From contig CM060078.1 of the NCBI GenBank assembly GCA_030533445.1, positions 23,165,591-23,229,590 on the forward strand: a DNA stretch of 64,000 nucleotides, written 5' to 3'. Each line of letters starts with the position of its first letter. The stretch's first letter is position 1. The notes under the pieces were generated by a model that saw only the letters and a list, made by a program, of their open reading frames with translations, made no database searches and was not told the DNA's origin. Shown piece by piece: positions 46,501 to 55,658 of this stretch. The DNA comes from Cyprinodon diabolis (lineage: Eukaryota > Chordata > Actinopteri > Cyprinodontiformes > Cyprinodontidae). The position numbers were made by a program, and so were the translations under genes.

Positions 46501-49500
46501 TATGGTTAGATTTACACCCATTTTCTTTCATGCACTGGCGAAATTATGACACGTAGGTTTATTTTTGGGGAAATACAACTGGATATTACTTTTCTGTGGA
46601 GTGTTACGGACAAAATTAGCATATTTTTTGCCATTGTCTGGTGTTTTGTCTGATCGCCAGAACAGGAAACAAGATAGGATCTGATAAATATGAATTGTGA
46701 GTTGATGAAAAATGTATTTTTGCAGTGTATGGTTGGCTTACATTTGAGTTGATGGTAATTTTCATTAGAATTGTCTGATTCTAAAGAGGTACAATATGTT
46801 GGTTTTCACTTTGATATGAGCGGGATATTTGATGCAGAAAACATGTACAGATATCAGATGGTGGAAGTAAAGTAGTTAAAAGGATTTTTTCCTGGTTGTC
46901 TAACTGTGTCCTTCGTCCATATTTTCCAGGTTTGCTCTGGTGTCGGTTGGATCAGATTCATCTTCTAGAAAGTTAATGGACCTGTTGTCTAAGAGGGAGC
47001 TCCATGGACAGAATCCCATTGTCACACCATGCAACAAACAATCTCTGAGTCAGTTTGAGATGCAGTCACGAAAAAGTAAGCGGGCCATTTGCTTTCTTCT
47101 CATCTTTTTAATATAGATTTATACCAGATTTGTTTTATTGGAAGTTGATAACATAATCCTTTTGTTTCTCAGTGGAGGAATTCCCAGTGCACAACAGCAA
47201 ATGGGATAGGCTATTAGAAGCACGTGAGTTTCTTATTTTCTCCCATCACACAGGTAACCAGTCAGGCCAGATGTCTGGAGAAGGCAAAGCTGGGCCGCCT
47301 GGTTCAGGCTCCCGCAGCGGATTCCCGATGGGCAGCCGCAGCAAAGGCAGGTTCCCTGGACCTCCTGGTCCTGGAAATGACCGGTTCCCTGGCCCTGTGG
47401 GGCCTGGAGGCCCGCCACCGCACTTTCCAGGTTTGTTTGATGGCACAGTTGTTAATACTTTGTGGGGGGTGTATTTGAAAGGAAATTGTGGTTTCTCATT
47501 ATGTACTGTATATGATTCCTAAATTAGATGTTTAAACTTTTACTTGAATGCTATAAAAATACGAGTAGCCACCCCAGAGGATTCAGGCTGATGAAGTTTG
47601 CTTTTTACTTCTGAAGTTCTGCCAAACAAACACACACTGTTTTACTTTTATTTGCATGGAACCAAAGCCACTCTAGATTTCAGTTTGTCTGTCCAGCTTT
47701 GTCACAAGTTCAACCCTTTTCTGGCTGCAGCCTTTTACTCGCTGATAGATTCCAGCTCCATTTCCTAACTAGCTGCTTGCTTAAAGCTTAACTTTTGGTC
47801 TTTTTCTCAAGTTCTGATTTTTGCCTGCCTACTGCAATAAGCAGACGACATTGTTGTAGAGCCTTTCTCTCCTCCATGCAGTCCTTCTCATGCCTCATCT
47901 ATTGCTTATTAACTGTTGCCCCTCCCCCACTGGGCTGCGTTCAGGCCTTCAGTTTGGAGCCCGAAGTTTATGAAGGGAAGAGTGATGGTTGGTTTGCTTT
48001 CTTCCCCATTAGGCTCGGGAATGAGACCAGATCTGGTTAGCCACCATGATGGCCCTCTGATGGAAATGAATTTCAATCCCTTCCCGCCGGGGGGCAGGAA
48101 CGGGAGCTGGCATAGCAGAGGTGAAACACCTCAATTGATCTAAATAATTTGATCAGCTACCTTTTTCCTCTGAAGGCTCAGACTCTTGGTAATGGACCTA
48201 CGGTACAAACTGTATCAGCTTAATAAATCAATTGAAGGTTCGGTTTACCAGCTACACTCCCAGATTACCAGTTCCTTTCACTAGCATTTATTTCTGTTAC
48301 AACTACAAACTTCAATGTATTTTACAACCTTTTTTAATTGATAGACAAACATGAAAAACTGCTTTTTACAAACAAAAATCTAAACCAGCCAGAGCAATGT
48401 AATTCTGCTGCTTCACCCCAAATATCATTATTTCATTGAAGGTTATATAGGGTCTTCTCTAGCAGCTCCAACATCAATCATTTGGGGAGGGAAAAACTGC
48501 ACTTTGGCTCAATCTGATTGGTTAACACGGGTCTGTGTACTTCAATATTTAACTCCTGTCGCTGGGTGTCACTCTAACCCATGACTTTGCTTTCATTTAG
48601 TGCTTTCTATTAATGCTCTGGTTCTGTGTTAGGCATCATTCACTTGCTGGGTGGGAAACCTCCAGCCATTTCCTGCTCCTATCAAGGAAATGGTCCCCAC
48701 AGCACCATGTGGCCACCATTGTGTGTTAACATGGGTGTGGTGTATTTTGGGAGATGTTTCCTACATCCTTAGTTGTTAAAATGTAGACCAAAGTTTATTT
48801 TTGTTCTTCATGGTGTGTCCTTTTCTTCGCTTGCGTACCTAAAAAGTCTTTAAAGCTTTTTCTTTATGACAATATTAGTTCTTTGATGTTCTCTGAAAAC
48901 CTCAACCATTTTTGGTAGCACTGTACTTTATTTACAGGTCACAAATTTAAGAAAACTGTTTGGGAAACTTAAAATCACTATAATCCACGCCTTTTCCACC
49001 TCTCATTGTTGCGCTATTTTCATTTTTTCCCCAAAATTAAATGCATCGAGGTTTGTGGTTGTAACTATTTTGAAGGAGTTTGTGGTATTTTTATTTTTTT
49101 AACACACTATTGAAAAGCAGAAGCTTTTAAGCAAGACCAAAAGTTTAATTAATGGATTCCTTTTTTTTTTTTTTTTTTTTTTTAGTATCTCTTTGCATTG
49201 CCACCTATAAGGTTCTTCCGATTACACGGGGGAACTGGTTCCCTTCAAATCACGGAACCTTTGCCCACTAAATGATCTGTGTTTTAGTTATAGAAAACAG
49301 CAGCTTGCTCTCATCTTTGTGTGTCATTTGCCTTTTTTCTCATCCAATCAGCATCTTAGCAGCTGTGTTGAACAGAATCTGGAAAAATAAAGTTATAAGT
49401 AGAGTTTTAATGTACTTGAAAATGTATGTGGAATCCTTGTTGTGTTTTGATGAAGAAACGAGCTCCAGGATTTTTAACAACATGCTTATTTCTCCAGATG

Positions 49501-50900
49501 ATAGCAGTGTGGCTGCTGTGATCAGAAGTTGTTTGTTTTACTCTTAAGTATCTCTTTCCTTTTGTTTTGATATTTTCTGTAGGTGGGCTTCAGGGTCCCC
49601 CTCGTCCTCCTCCTGGCCCCCCTGGGCCTCCAGGGCCTCCAGGTCCTCCACCTCCTGGCCAAGGCCTTCCTCCCCCTCTCCCAGGTCCTCCAAGTCGTGG
49701 TGACAGGCCTCCTCCCCCTGTTCTGTTTCCTGGTCAGTTTGGTCAGCCACCGCTTGGACCCCTCCCCCCAGGCCCCCCTCCTGCAGGATACGTTCCACCT
49801 CCTGGACCTCCACCACCTCATCAGGGCCCGCCTCCTCCAGGACCCTTTCCTCCTCGACCTCCGGGCCCTATTGGACCCCCGATGGCTTTGGCCCCACCCC
49901 CACATTTGCCAGGCCCCCCTCCAGGTGGGCCACCACCAGCACCTCATGTGAACCCCGCCTTCTTCCCTCCACCTGGAGGGAACAGCATGCCCCCCAATGA
50001 CAGTAGAGGCCCCCCTGGTTCAAACGACCCGTATGGACGGCCGCCACCGTATGACTCCAGAGATTATGGTCCTGGACGAGGGTAAGAATCGTAAAAGTGA
50101 CGCCAGGAAAACACATTTTTGGCATAATTAAAAAATATATATATTGTTTTCTTAAAGCAATAGCTAGCTTTAGCTGGTATCCTTGGTAATCAATCCCTTT
50201 ATTGACTTATTTCAGAGACATGGAGTCATCAAGGGGCCCTTTGAACGAGGCAGAGTTTGAGGAGATCATGAACAGGAACAGAGCCATCTCCTCCAGCGCC
50301 ATATCCCGGGCTGTATCTGACGCCAGTGCAGGTAAAGCACATCCCACCTGTCGCTACATTAGCCAGACCTGTCTGTAGAGGTGTTAGCCCCTCACTGCTA
50401 GCTCCATGAAGTTGGTCTCAGTTCCCCATGTGGACTTCTGTCTCTCTCTTCTTTAGCTGATTATGGCAGTGCTATAGAGACTTTGGTGACAGCCATCAGC
50501 CTGATTAAGCAGTCCAAAGTTTCTGCTGACGACCGATGCAAGGTCCTCATCAGCTCTCTGCAGGACTGTCTCCATGGTATAGAGTCAAAGAGCTACGGCT
50601 CTGTGTCGAGGTAAGAGCCAGTCGACATTCTCAAGTGGCTGAAGTATAATGAAATGTAAGGGGGGGGGTTTCTCTAAAACATTTACCTGACAACTTCTCT
50701 CTTTCTTCCCCAGACGAGAACGCTCCAGAGAACGAGACCACAGCCGCTCCAGAGAAAAGAGCCGGCGACACAAATCCCGCAGTCGAGAAAGGCACGAGGA
50801 TTATTACCGAGAGCGCAGCCGGGAGCGTGACCGCCACCGCGAGAGGGACCGGGACAGAGACCGTGAAAGGGAGAGAGAGAGGGAGTACCGGCACCGCTAG
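43518..50900 (+). CDS. cpsf6: CPSF6 / CFIm68, cleavage and polyadenylation specificity factor subunit 6
   Basis: CPSF6 is the large subunit of nuclear cleavage factor Im. With NUDT21 (CFIm25) it binds UGUA RNA and guides poly(A)-site choice. Constitutive exons: 43518-43577, 44998-45207, 45328-45431, 46930-47075, 47254-47430, 49583-50081, 50216-50331, 50457-50610, 50714-50900 (TAG). They total 1653 nt: 550 aa, against 551 in human as I recall, with all phases closing. Domains: an acidic start [18 protein letters not shown]; an RRM at about residues 80-160 with RNP2-like LYIGNLTW and RNP1-like KGFALVSV; a Pro/Gly-rich middle mostly in the 499-nt exon, with the [13 protein letters not shown] motif; [20 protein letters not shown] and [20 protein letters not shown]; and an Arg/Ser/Glu/Asp-rich tail from 50714 ending REYRHR, the transportin-binding RS-like domain. 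Optional exons at 47173 and 48013 would raise the length to 603 aa. Confidence 0.97.
43578..44997. other. cpsf6 intron 1
   Basis: A 1.4-kb AT-rich intron. It contains GCTAGCTAGCTAGCTAGC (43925-43942), a small palindromic tandem. No other feature is seen. Confidence 0.65.
45813..46385 (+). mobile_element. TIR-bounded element carrying a RecQ-like helicase 5' fragment
   Basis: In the cpsf6 intron between the exons ending at 45431 and starting at 46930. The left end TATAGCCTAGTAAACTAGCC is inverted at the right (CTGGTTTATCAGGCTGCA), giving about 15 bp of matching ends. Inside are GC-richer, CpG-bearing DNA and an open frame at 46024-46263. The frame's residues 24-51 (including [26 protein letters not shown]) match the Q-motif and Walker A start of RecQ-type helicases, but the GKS that should follow is lost and the frame leaves the family. 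It looks like an internally deleted copy of a larger element. Confidence 0.6.
46024..46263 (+). pseudogene. Truncated RecQ-like helicase N-terminus
   Basis: A 79-aa frame starting ATGGCAACAACTATTGATC after AAGGACAACAAGGAAG. Residues around [17 protein letters not shown] fit the RecQ Q-motif (R.QE.A), and VFAVLPTG is the first half of Walker A. After TG the motif breaks ([15 protein letters not shown]), so there is no nucleotide-binding loop and no helicase core. It cannot be a working helicase. A similar repeated helicase gene family is common in fish genomes, from memory. Confidence 0.55.
47173..47223 (+). CDS. cpsf6: cpsf6 51-nt symmetric cassette exon
   Basis: TTTGTTTCTCAG|TGGAGGAATTCC ... 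TTAGAAGCAC|GTGAGT. It is phase 1 on both sides, so 17 codons can be included: [17 protein letters not shown], followed by R at the junction. It lies between the end of the RRM exon (QSRK) and the [11 protein letters not shown] exon, only 30 nt before the next exon's start. I do not recall this segment in the canonical mammalian protein. Splice-site quality and open frame support it; usage is unproven. Confidence 0.55.
47431..49582. other. cpsf6 intron(s) flanking the 108-nt exon
   Basis: It contains the optional exon at 48013. A short Tc1-like scrap lies near 48,297-48,350 (ACAAACTTCAATGTATTTTAC, ATTGATAGACAAAC). A 24-nt T tract runs at 49,161-49,184. Nothing else is recognised. Confidence 0.55.
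48013..48120 (+). CDS. cpsf6: cpsf6 108-nt symmetric cassette exon
   Basis: CTTCCCCATTAG|GCTCGGGAATG ... CATAGCAGAG|GTGAAA. Phase 1 at both ends, 36 codons, containing [20 protein letters not shown] and [12 protein letters not shown]. It sits where mammalian CPSF6 has an optional exon that makes the longer (72-kDa) isoform, inside the Pro-rich region. The sequence is not obviously alike, so homology to that exon is only suggested by position and phase. Confidence 0.62.
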
Positions 50901-50912
50901 CTAACAACACAG
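50901..50912 (+). other. cpsf6: Start of cpsf6 3'UTR with a likely splice donor
   Basis: Twelve nt after the stop, AACACAG|GTGGGT forms a plausible donor at 50913. A matching acceptor TTTGACACCTTTCAG ends at 60451. Such a junction lies far less than 50 nt past the stop, so it would not trigger nonsense-mediated decay. Confidence 0.42.
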
Positions 50913-52169
50913 GTGGGTCCCACATTGGGTTATGGAGACATTATTAGAGCTTTAACAGAATTACTGGAAGAGGGAAATGACTAATAACTGTAAGGCTTCT
51001 TTGTTTGCTCAATACTTTGATTTCTTTCCTCCTGTATAGTCTTCTATTAACCTCCCAATCAGTAATAACATCACGTATTATCAGATTAAAAGCCCGTTGA
51101 TAAAGTTTATTAGTGTGGCAGGGAAAGGTGTTTGAAAACAGGTCCTGTGGATTCAGGTAGGTGGGAAGGTAAGTTACCTTTTCTTTGTTTATACATTGAA
51201 CATGTTGTTTGGTATGCCTCGGAAAATACGTGTAAAAGTAAAATCTGCAAGAGCAGAAAGAGGCAGAGCTCACTGATCTTCATTTGGCACAACCTGTTTT
51301 CATCAAAGTAAAAAAAAAAAGCCTGGTTGATGAGCTGCAGCCCTTTCTGCTTTTTGAAAGTTTGTCCTTCAGCTTTGGCAGCTGATTGAACTATTGTTTG
51401 TTGGAAGATATGCAGGAGGCCTCGAAATGTTGTAATAGTGAATGTTTGCCATGAAACGTGTGAACTGGGACAGCAGTTGGTATTTGTAACTGTGAAACTT
51501 TAAAAAACCAAAACAAAACTGGCAGTCTCTGGAAATTGTTTGATGTACTTTTGGTCAAAGTCTTCAGAAGTTGGTAATTCACAAAGTTCATTGATCTTTT
51601 TGTATTATTTGAATCTAATCATAATCTGTGCACTCCTCCATGATAGAGATCACACAATGCACCGCCTTTTATTGTTTTACAATAAGAATATTAAAACAAA
51701 CTGAGTTTCGTGACTTACCAACAGCTGTGCGCTTAGATCAGATGTAAAGTAACGTTTTGGCTTGAAAATGATGATTGTTTGAATTTAGACTAAATTATGT
51801 AAAACTAAAGTATTTGAAGTTTGATGTCCAAACTGACTAATCTGTTTACACAGCATCTACTGGCTTGCAACAAGTTCAAGTTAAATGCCAATTATTAGGA
51901 GGTAAATGTATAATTAATCTAAGTCTGTAACGTGGAGTTTTTACCGTTTTCGATGGATGAATAAAAGCCCAAACAGTATTCCTAGCTTGCAATGTTTATA
52001 TATTTGCATGCAGGTCCTGATGCTTAATTCTGTGTCAAAATTGAATAGTTTGCTGAACTTGGGATAACTGGACCTCATTGTTAAACTTTGGGGTAGAATG
52101 GAGAAATGAAACGTCCTCATGCTTGTCTTTCATTATCTGCCATGTATATTGGTGTGATACTTTGAAGTA

Positions 52170-53765
52170 CAGTGGGGCAAAAAAGTATTTAGTCAGCCAC
52201 CAATAGTGCAAGTTCTCCCACTTAAAAAGATGAGAGAGGCCAGTAATTTTCATCATAGATATACCTCAACTATGAGAGACAAAATGAGAAAAAAAAAAAT
52301 CCAGAAAATCACATTGTCTGATTTTTAAAGAATTTATTTGTAAAATATGGTGGAAAATAAGTATTTGGTCAATGACAAAAGTTCATCTCAATACTTTGTT
52401 ATATATCCTTTGTCGGCAATGACAGAGATCAAACGTTTTCTGTAAGTCTTCACAAGGTTTTCACACACTGTTGCTGGTATTTTGGCCCATTCCTCCATGC
52501 AGATCTCCTCTAGAGCAGTGATGTTCTGGGGCTGTCGCTGGGCAACACGGACTTTCAACTCCCTCCAAAGATTTTCTATGGGGTTGAGATCTGGAGACTG
52601 GCTAGGCCACTCCAGGACCTTGAAATGCTTCTTACGAAGCCACTCCTTCGTTACCCGGGCGGTGTGTTTGGGATCATTGTCATGCTGAAAGACCCAGCCA
52701 CGTTTCATCTTCAATTCCCTTGCTGATGGAAGGAGGTTTTCACTCAAAATTTGACGATACATAGCCCCATTCATTCTTTCCTTCACACGGATCAGTCGTC
52801 CTGGTCCCTTAGCAGAAAAAAAGCCCCAAAGCATGATGTTTCCACCCCCATGCTTCACTGTAGGTATGGTGTTCTTTGGATGCAACTCAGCATTCTCTCT
52901 CCTCCAAACACGACGAGTAGAGTTTGTACCAAAAAGTTCTATTTTGGTTTCATCTGACCATATGATATTCTCCCAGTCATCGTCTGGATCATCCAAATGC
53001 TCTCTAGCAAACTTGAGACGGGCCTTGACATGTACTGGCTTAAGCAGGGGGACACGTCTGGCACTGCAGGATTTGAGTCCCTGGCGGCGTAGTGTGTTAC
53101 TGATGGTAGCCTTTGTTACTTTGGTCCCAGCTCTCTGCAGGTCATTCACTAGGTCCCCCCGTGTGGTTCTGTGATTTTTACTCACCGTTCTTGCAATCAT
53201 TTTGACCCCAGGGGGTGAGATCTTGCGTGGAGCCCCAGATCGAAGAAGTCTTGCATGTTTTCCATTTTCTAATAATTGATCCCACAGTTGATTTCTTCAC
53301 ACCAAGCTGTTTACCTATTGCAGATTCAGACTTCCCAGCCTGGTGCAGGTCTATAATTTAGTTTCGGGTGTCCTTTGACAGCTCTCTAGTTTTGGCCATG
53401 GTAGAGTTTAGAGTGTGACTGTTTGAGGTTGTGGACAGGTGTCTTTTATACTGATAACGGGTTCAAACAGGTGCCATTAATGAAGGTAACGAGTGGAGGA
53501 CAGAGGAGCCTCTTACAGAAGAAGTTACAGGTCTGTGAGAGCCAGAAATCTTGCTTGTTTGTAACTGACCAAATAATTATTTTCCACCATATTTTGCAAA
53601 TAAATTCTTTAAAAATCAGACAATGTGATTTTCTGGATTTTTTTTCCTCATTTTGTCTCTCATAGTTGAGGTATATCTATGATGAAAATTACCGGCCTCT
53701 CTCATCTTTTTGAGTGGGAGAACTTGCACTATTGGTGGCTGACTAAATACTTTTTTGCCCCACTG
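52170..53765 (-). mobile_element. Tc1-type transposon, complete ends, transposase broken
   Basis: 1596 bp bounded by TA on both sides (52168-52169, 53766-53767). It starts CAGTGGGGCAAAAAAGTATT and ends with the exact inverse. The terminal inverted repeats are about 200 bp (52170-52371 and 53566-53765) and nearly identical. They are long enough to be of the type carrying internal direct repeats. The transposase is on the minus strand (see next entry). Confidence 0.9.
52388..53399 (-). pseudogene. Tc1 transposase with early stop and frameshift
   Basis: The expected start ATG is at 53399 (MAKTRELSKDTRN). Codon 14 is TAA (53360-53358), after which the helix-turn-helix region ([20 protein letters not shown]) continues. 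A net +1 shift separates this from the long downstream frame (53200-52388, 270 aa). That frame is intact and carries [10 protein letters not shown] (first D), [12 protein letters not shown] (second D) and [11 protein letters not shown] (E), a DD34E catalytic set, and ends ITKY. The lesions are confined to the DNA-binding third. The copy is young but cannot make full transposase. Confidence 0.85.
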
Positions 53766-54044
53766 TATCTGTCATTGGCATTGGAGATTAATCCCAAATG
53801 TTAAAATTTGTTAACTCCCCCTCCTACTTTTTTAGTGTCTTTCAAACAAAATTTTTGTTTTGTTCTTATTAAGGATTTTCCAGACTTAAATTGATGTGAA
53901 AAATTTAAAAATTATAGTTTTTATTAATTTCCTGTAAATCTGGACTGAGTTAGCTCAACTGTGTGCTAGTTGTGTTAATGTTCTGAGATTTTAAGGAGCA
54001 ATCTGATAATGTTGCTGATGTTATGTAGTAAGGATGGGCATTTA

Positions 54045-55656
54045 CAGGTGCTGGTCATAAAATTAGAATATCATGAAAAAGTAGATTGATTTCAGTAATT
54101 CCATTTAAAAAGTGAAACTTGTATATTATATTCATACATTACATACAAACTCATATATTTCAGATGTTTATTTTGTTTAATTTTGATGATTACAAATGAC
54201 AACAAATGAAAATCTTAAATTCATCATATCAGAAAATTAGAATATTGTGAAAAGGTTCAAAATTGATGGCCCCTGGTGCCACACTCTAATCAGCTAATTA
54301 ACTCAAACCACCTGCAAAAGCCTTTAAATGGTCTTTCAGTCTAGTTCTATAGGCTACACAATCATGGGGAAGACTGCTGACTTGACAGTTGTCCAAAAGA
54401 CGACCATCGACACCTTGCACAAGGAGGGCAAGACACAAAAGGTCATCGCTAAAGAGGCTGGCTGTTCACAGAGCTCAGTGTCCAAGCACATTAATAGAGA
54501 GGCGAAGGGAAGGAAAAGATGTGGTCGAAAAAAGTGTACAAGCAAGAGAGATAACCGCACCCTGGAGAGGATTGTGAAACAAAACCCATTCAAAAATGTG
54601 GGGGAGATTCACAAAGAGTGGACTGCAGCTGGAGTGAGTGCTTCAAGAACCACCACACACAGACGTATGAAAGACATGGGTTTCTGCTGTCGCATTCCTT
54701 GTGTCAAGCCACTCTTGAACCACAGACAGCGTCAGAAGCGTCTTGCCTGGGCTAAAGAGAAACAGGACTGGACTGCTGGTGAGTGGTCCAAAGTCATGTT
54801 CTCTGATGAAAGTAAATTTTGCATTTCCTTTGGAAATAAAGGTCCCAGAGTCTGGAGGAAAAGAAGAGAGGCACTTCATCCACGTTGCTTGAAGTCCAGT
54901 GTAAAGTTTCCACAGTCAGTGATGGTTTGGGGTGCCATGTCATCTGCTGGTGTTGGTCCATTGTGTTTTCTGAGGTCCAGGGTCAACGCAGCCACATACC
55001 AGGAAGTTTTAGAGCACTTCATGCTTCCTGCAGCTGACCAACTTTTTGGAGATGCAGATTTCATTTTCCAACAGGACTTGGCACCTGCACACAGTGCCAA
55101 AGCTACCAGTACCTGGTTGAAGGACCATGGTATCCCTGTTCTTAATTGGCCAGCAAACTCTCCTGACCTTAACCCCATAGAAAATCTATGGGGTATTGTG
55201 AAGAAGAAGATGCAATACACCAGACCCAACAATTCAGAAGAGCTAAAAGCCACTATTAGAGCAACCTGGGCTATCATAACACCTGAGCAGTGCCACAGAC
55301 TGATCGACTCCATGCCACGCCGCATTGCTGCAGTAATACAGGCCAAAGGAGGCCCAACTAAGTACTGAGTGCTGTACATGCTCATACTTTTCATGTTCAT
55401 ACTTTTCAGTTGGCCAACATTTCTATAAATCCTTTGTTTTTATTGGTCTTCAGTAATATTCTAATTTTCTGATATGATGAATTTGAGATTTTCATTTGTT
55501 GTCATTTGTAATCATCAAAATTAAACAAAATAAACATCTGAAATATATGAGTTTGTATGTAATGTATGAATATAATATACAAGTTTCACTTTTTAAATGG
55601 AATTACTGAAATCAATCTACTTTTTCATGATATTCTAATTTTATGACCAGCACCTG
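54045..55656 (+). mobile_element. Complete Tc1-type transposon with intact transposase
   Basis: 1612 bp flanked by TA (54043-54044, 55657-55658). The ends CAGGTGCTGGTCATAAAATT and its inverse match, and the inverted repeats are about 202 bp each (54045-54246, 55455-55656) with very few mismatches. It belongs to a different Tc1 family from the element at 52170, whose ends and protein differ. Confidence 0.93.
54364..55368 (+). CDS. Tc1 transposase, uninterrupted
   Basis: It catalyses cut-and-paste transposition at TA sites. 334 aa from ATG at 54364 (MGKTADLTVVQKT); an upstream in-frame ATG at 54328 would add 12 residues, but Tc1 proteins normally begin near this point. The N-terminal paired-like helix-turn-helix includes KVIAKEAGCSQSSVSKHI, followed by a basic GRKRCGRKK stretch (candidate nuclear signal/GRPR-like linker). 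The second DNA-binding helix region is SASRTTTHRRMKDM. Catalytic DD34E: VMFSDESKF, FQQDLAPAH and [12 protein letters not shown], with 34 residues between the second D and the E. The normal C-terminus is GGPTKY. There are no stops or frameshifts over the usual Tc1 length (about 340 aa). Confidence 0.93.
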   Translation: MGKTADLTVVQKTTIDTLHKEGKTQKVIAKEAGCSQSSVSKHINREAKGRKRCGRKKCTSKRDNRTLERIVKQNPFKNVGEIHKEWTAAGVSASRTTTHRRMKDMGFCCRIPCVKPLLNHRQRQKRLAWAKEKQDWTAGEWSKVMFSDESKFCISFGNKGPRVWRKRREALHPRCLKSSVKFPQSVMVWGAMSSAGVGPLCFLRSRVNAATYQEVLEHFMLPAADQLFGDADFIFQQDLAPAHSAKATSTWLKDHGIPVLNWPANSPDLNPIENLWGIVKKKMQYTRPNNSEELKATIRATWAIITPEQCHRLIDSMPRRIAAVIQAKGGPTKY

Positions 55657-55658
55657 TA

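Noticed and set aside
49522..49947. Long minus-strand frames opposite the cpsf6 Pro-rich exon (Arg/Trp-rich and Glu/Gly-rich)
   Set aside because: They are reverse complements of CCN-rich codons and have no family features.
54876..55400. 174-aa minus-strand frame over the Tc1 transposase
   Set aside because: A shadow of the real transposase frame, without its own motifs.
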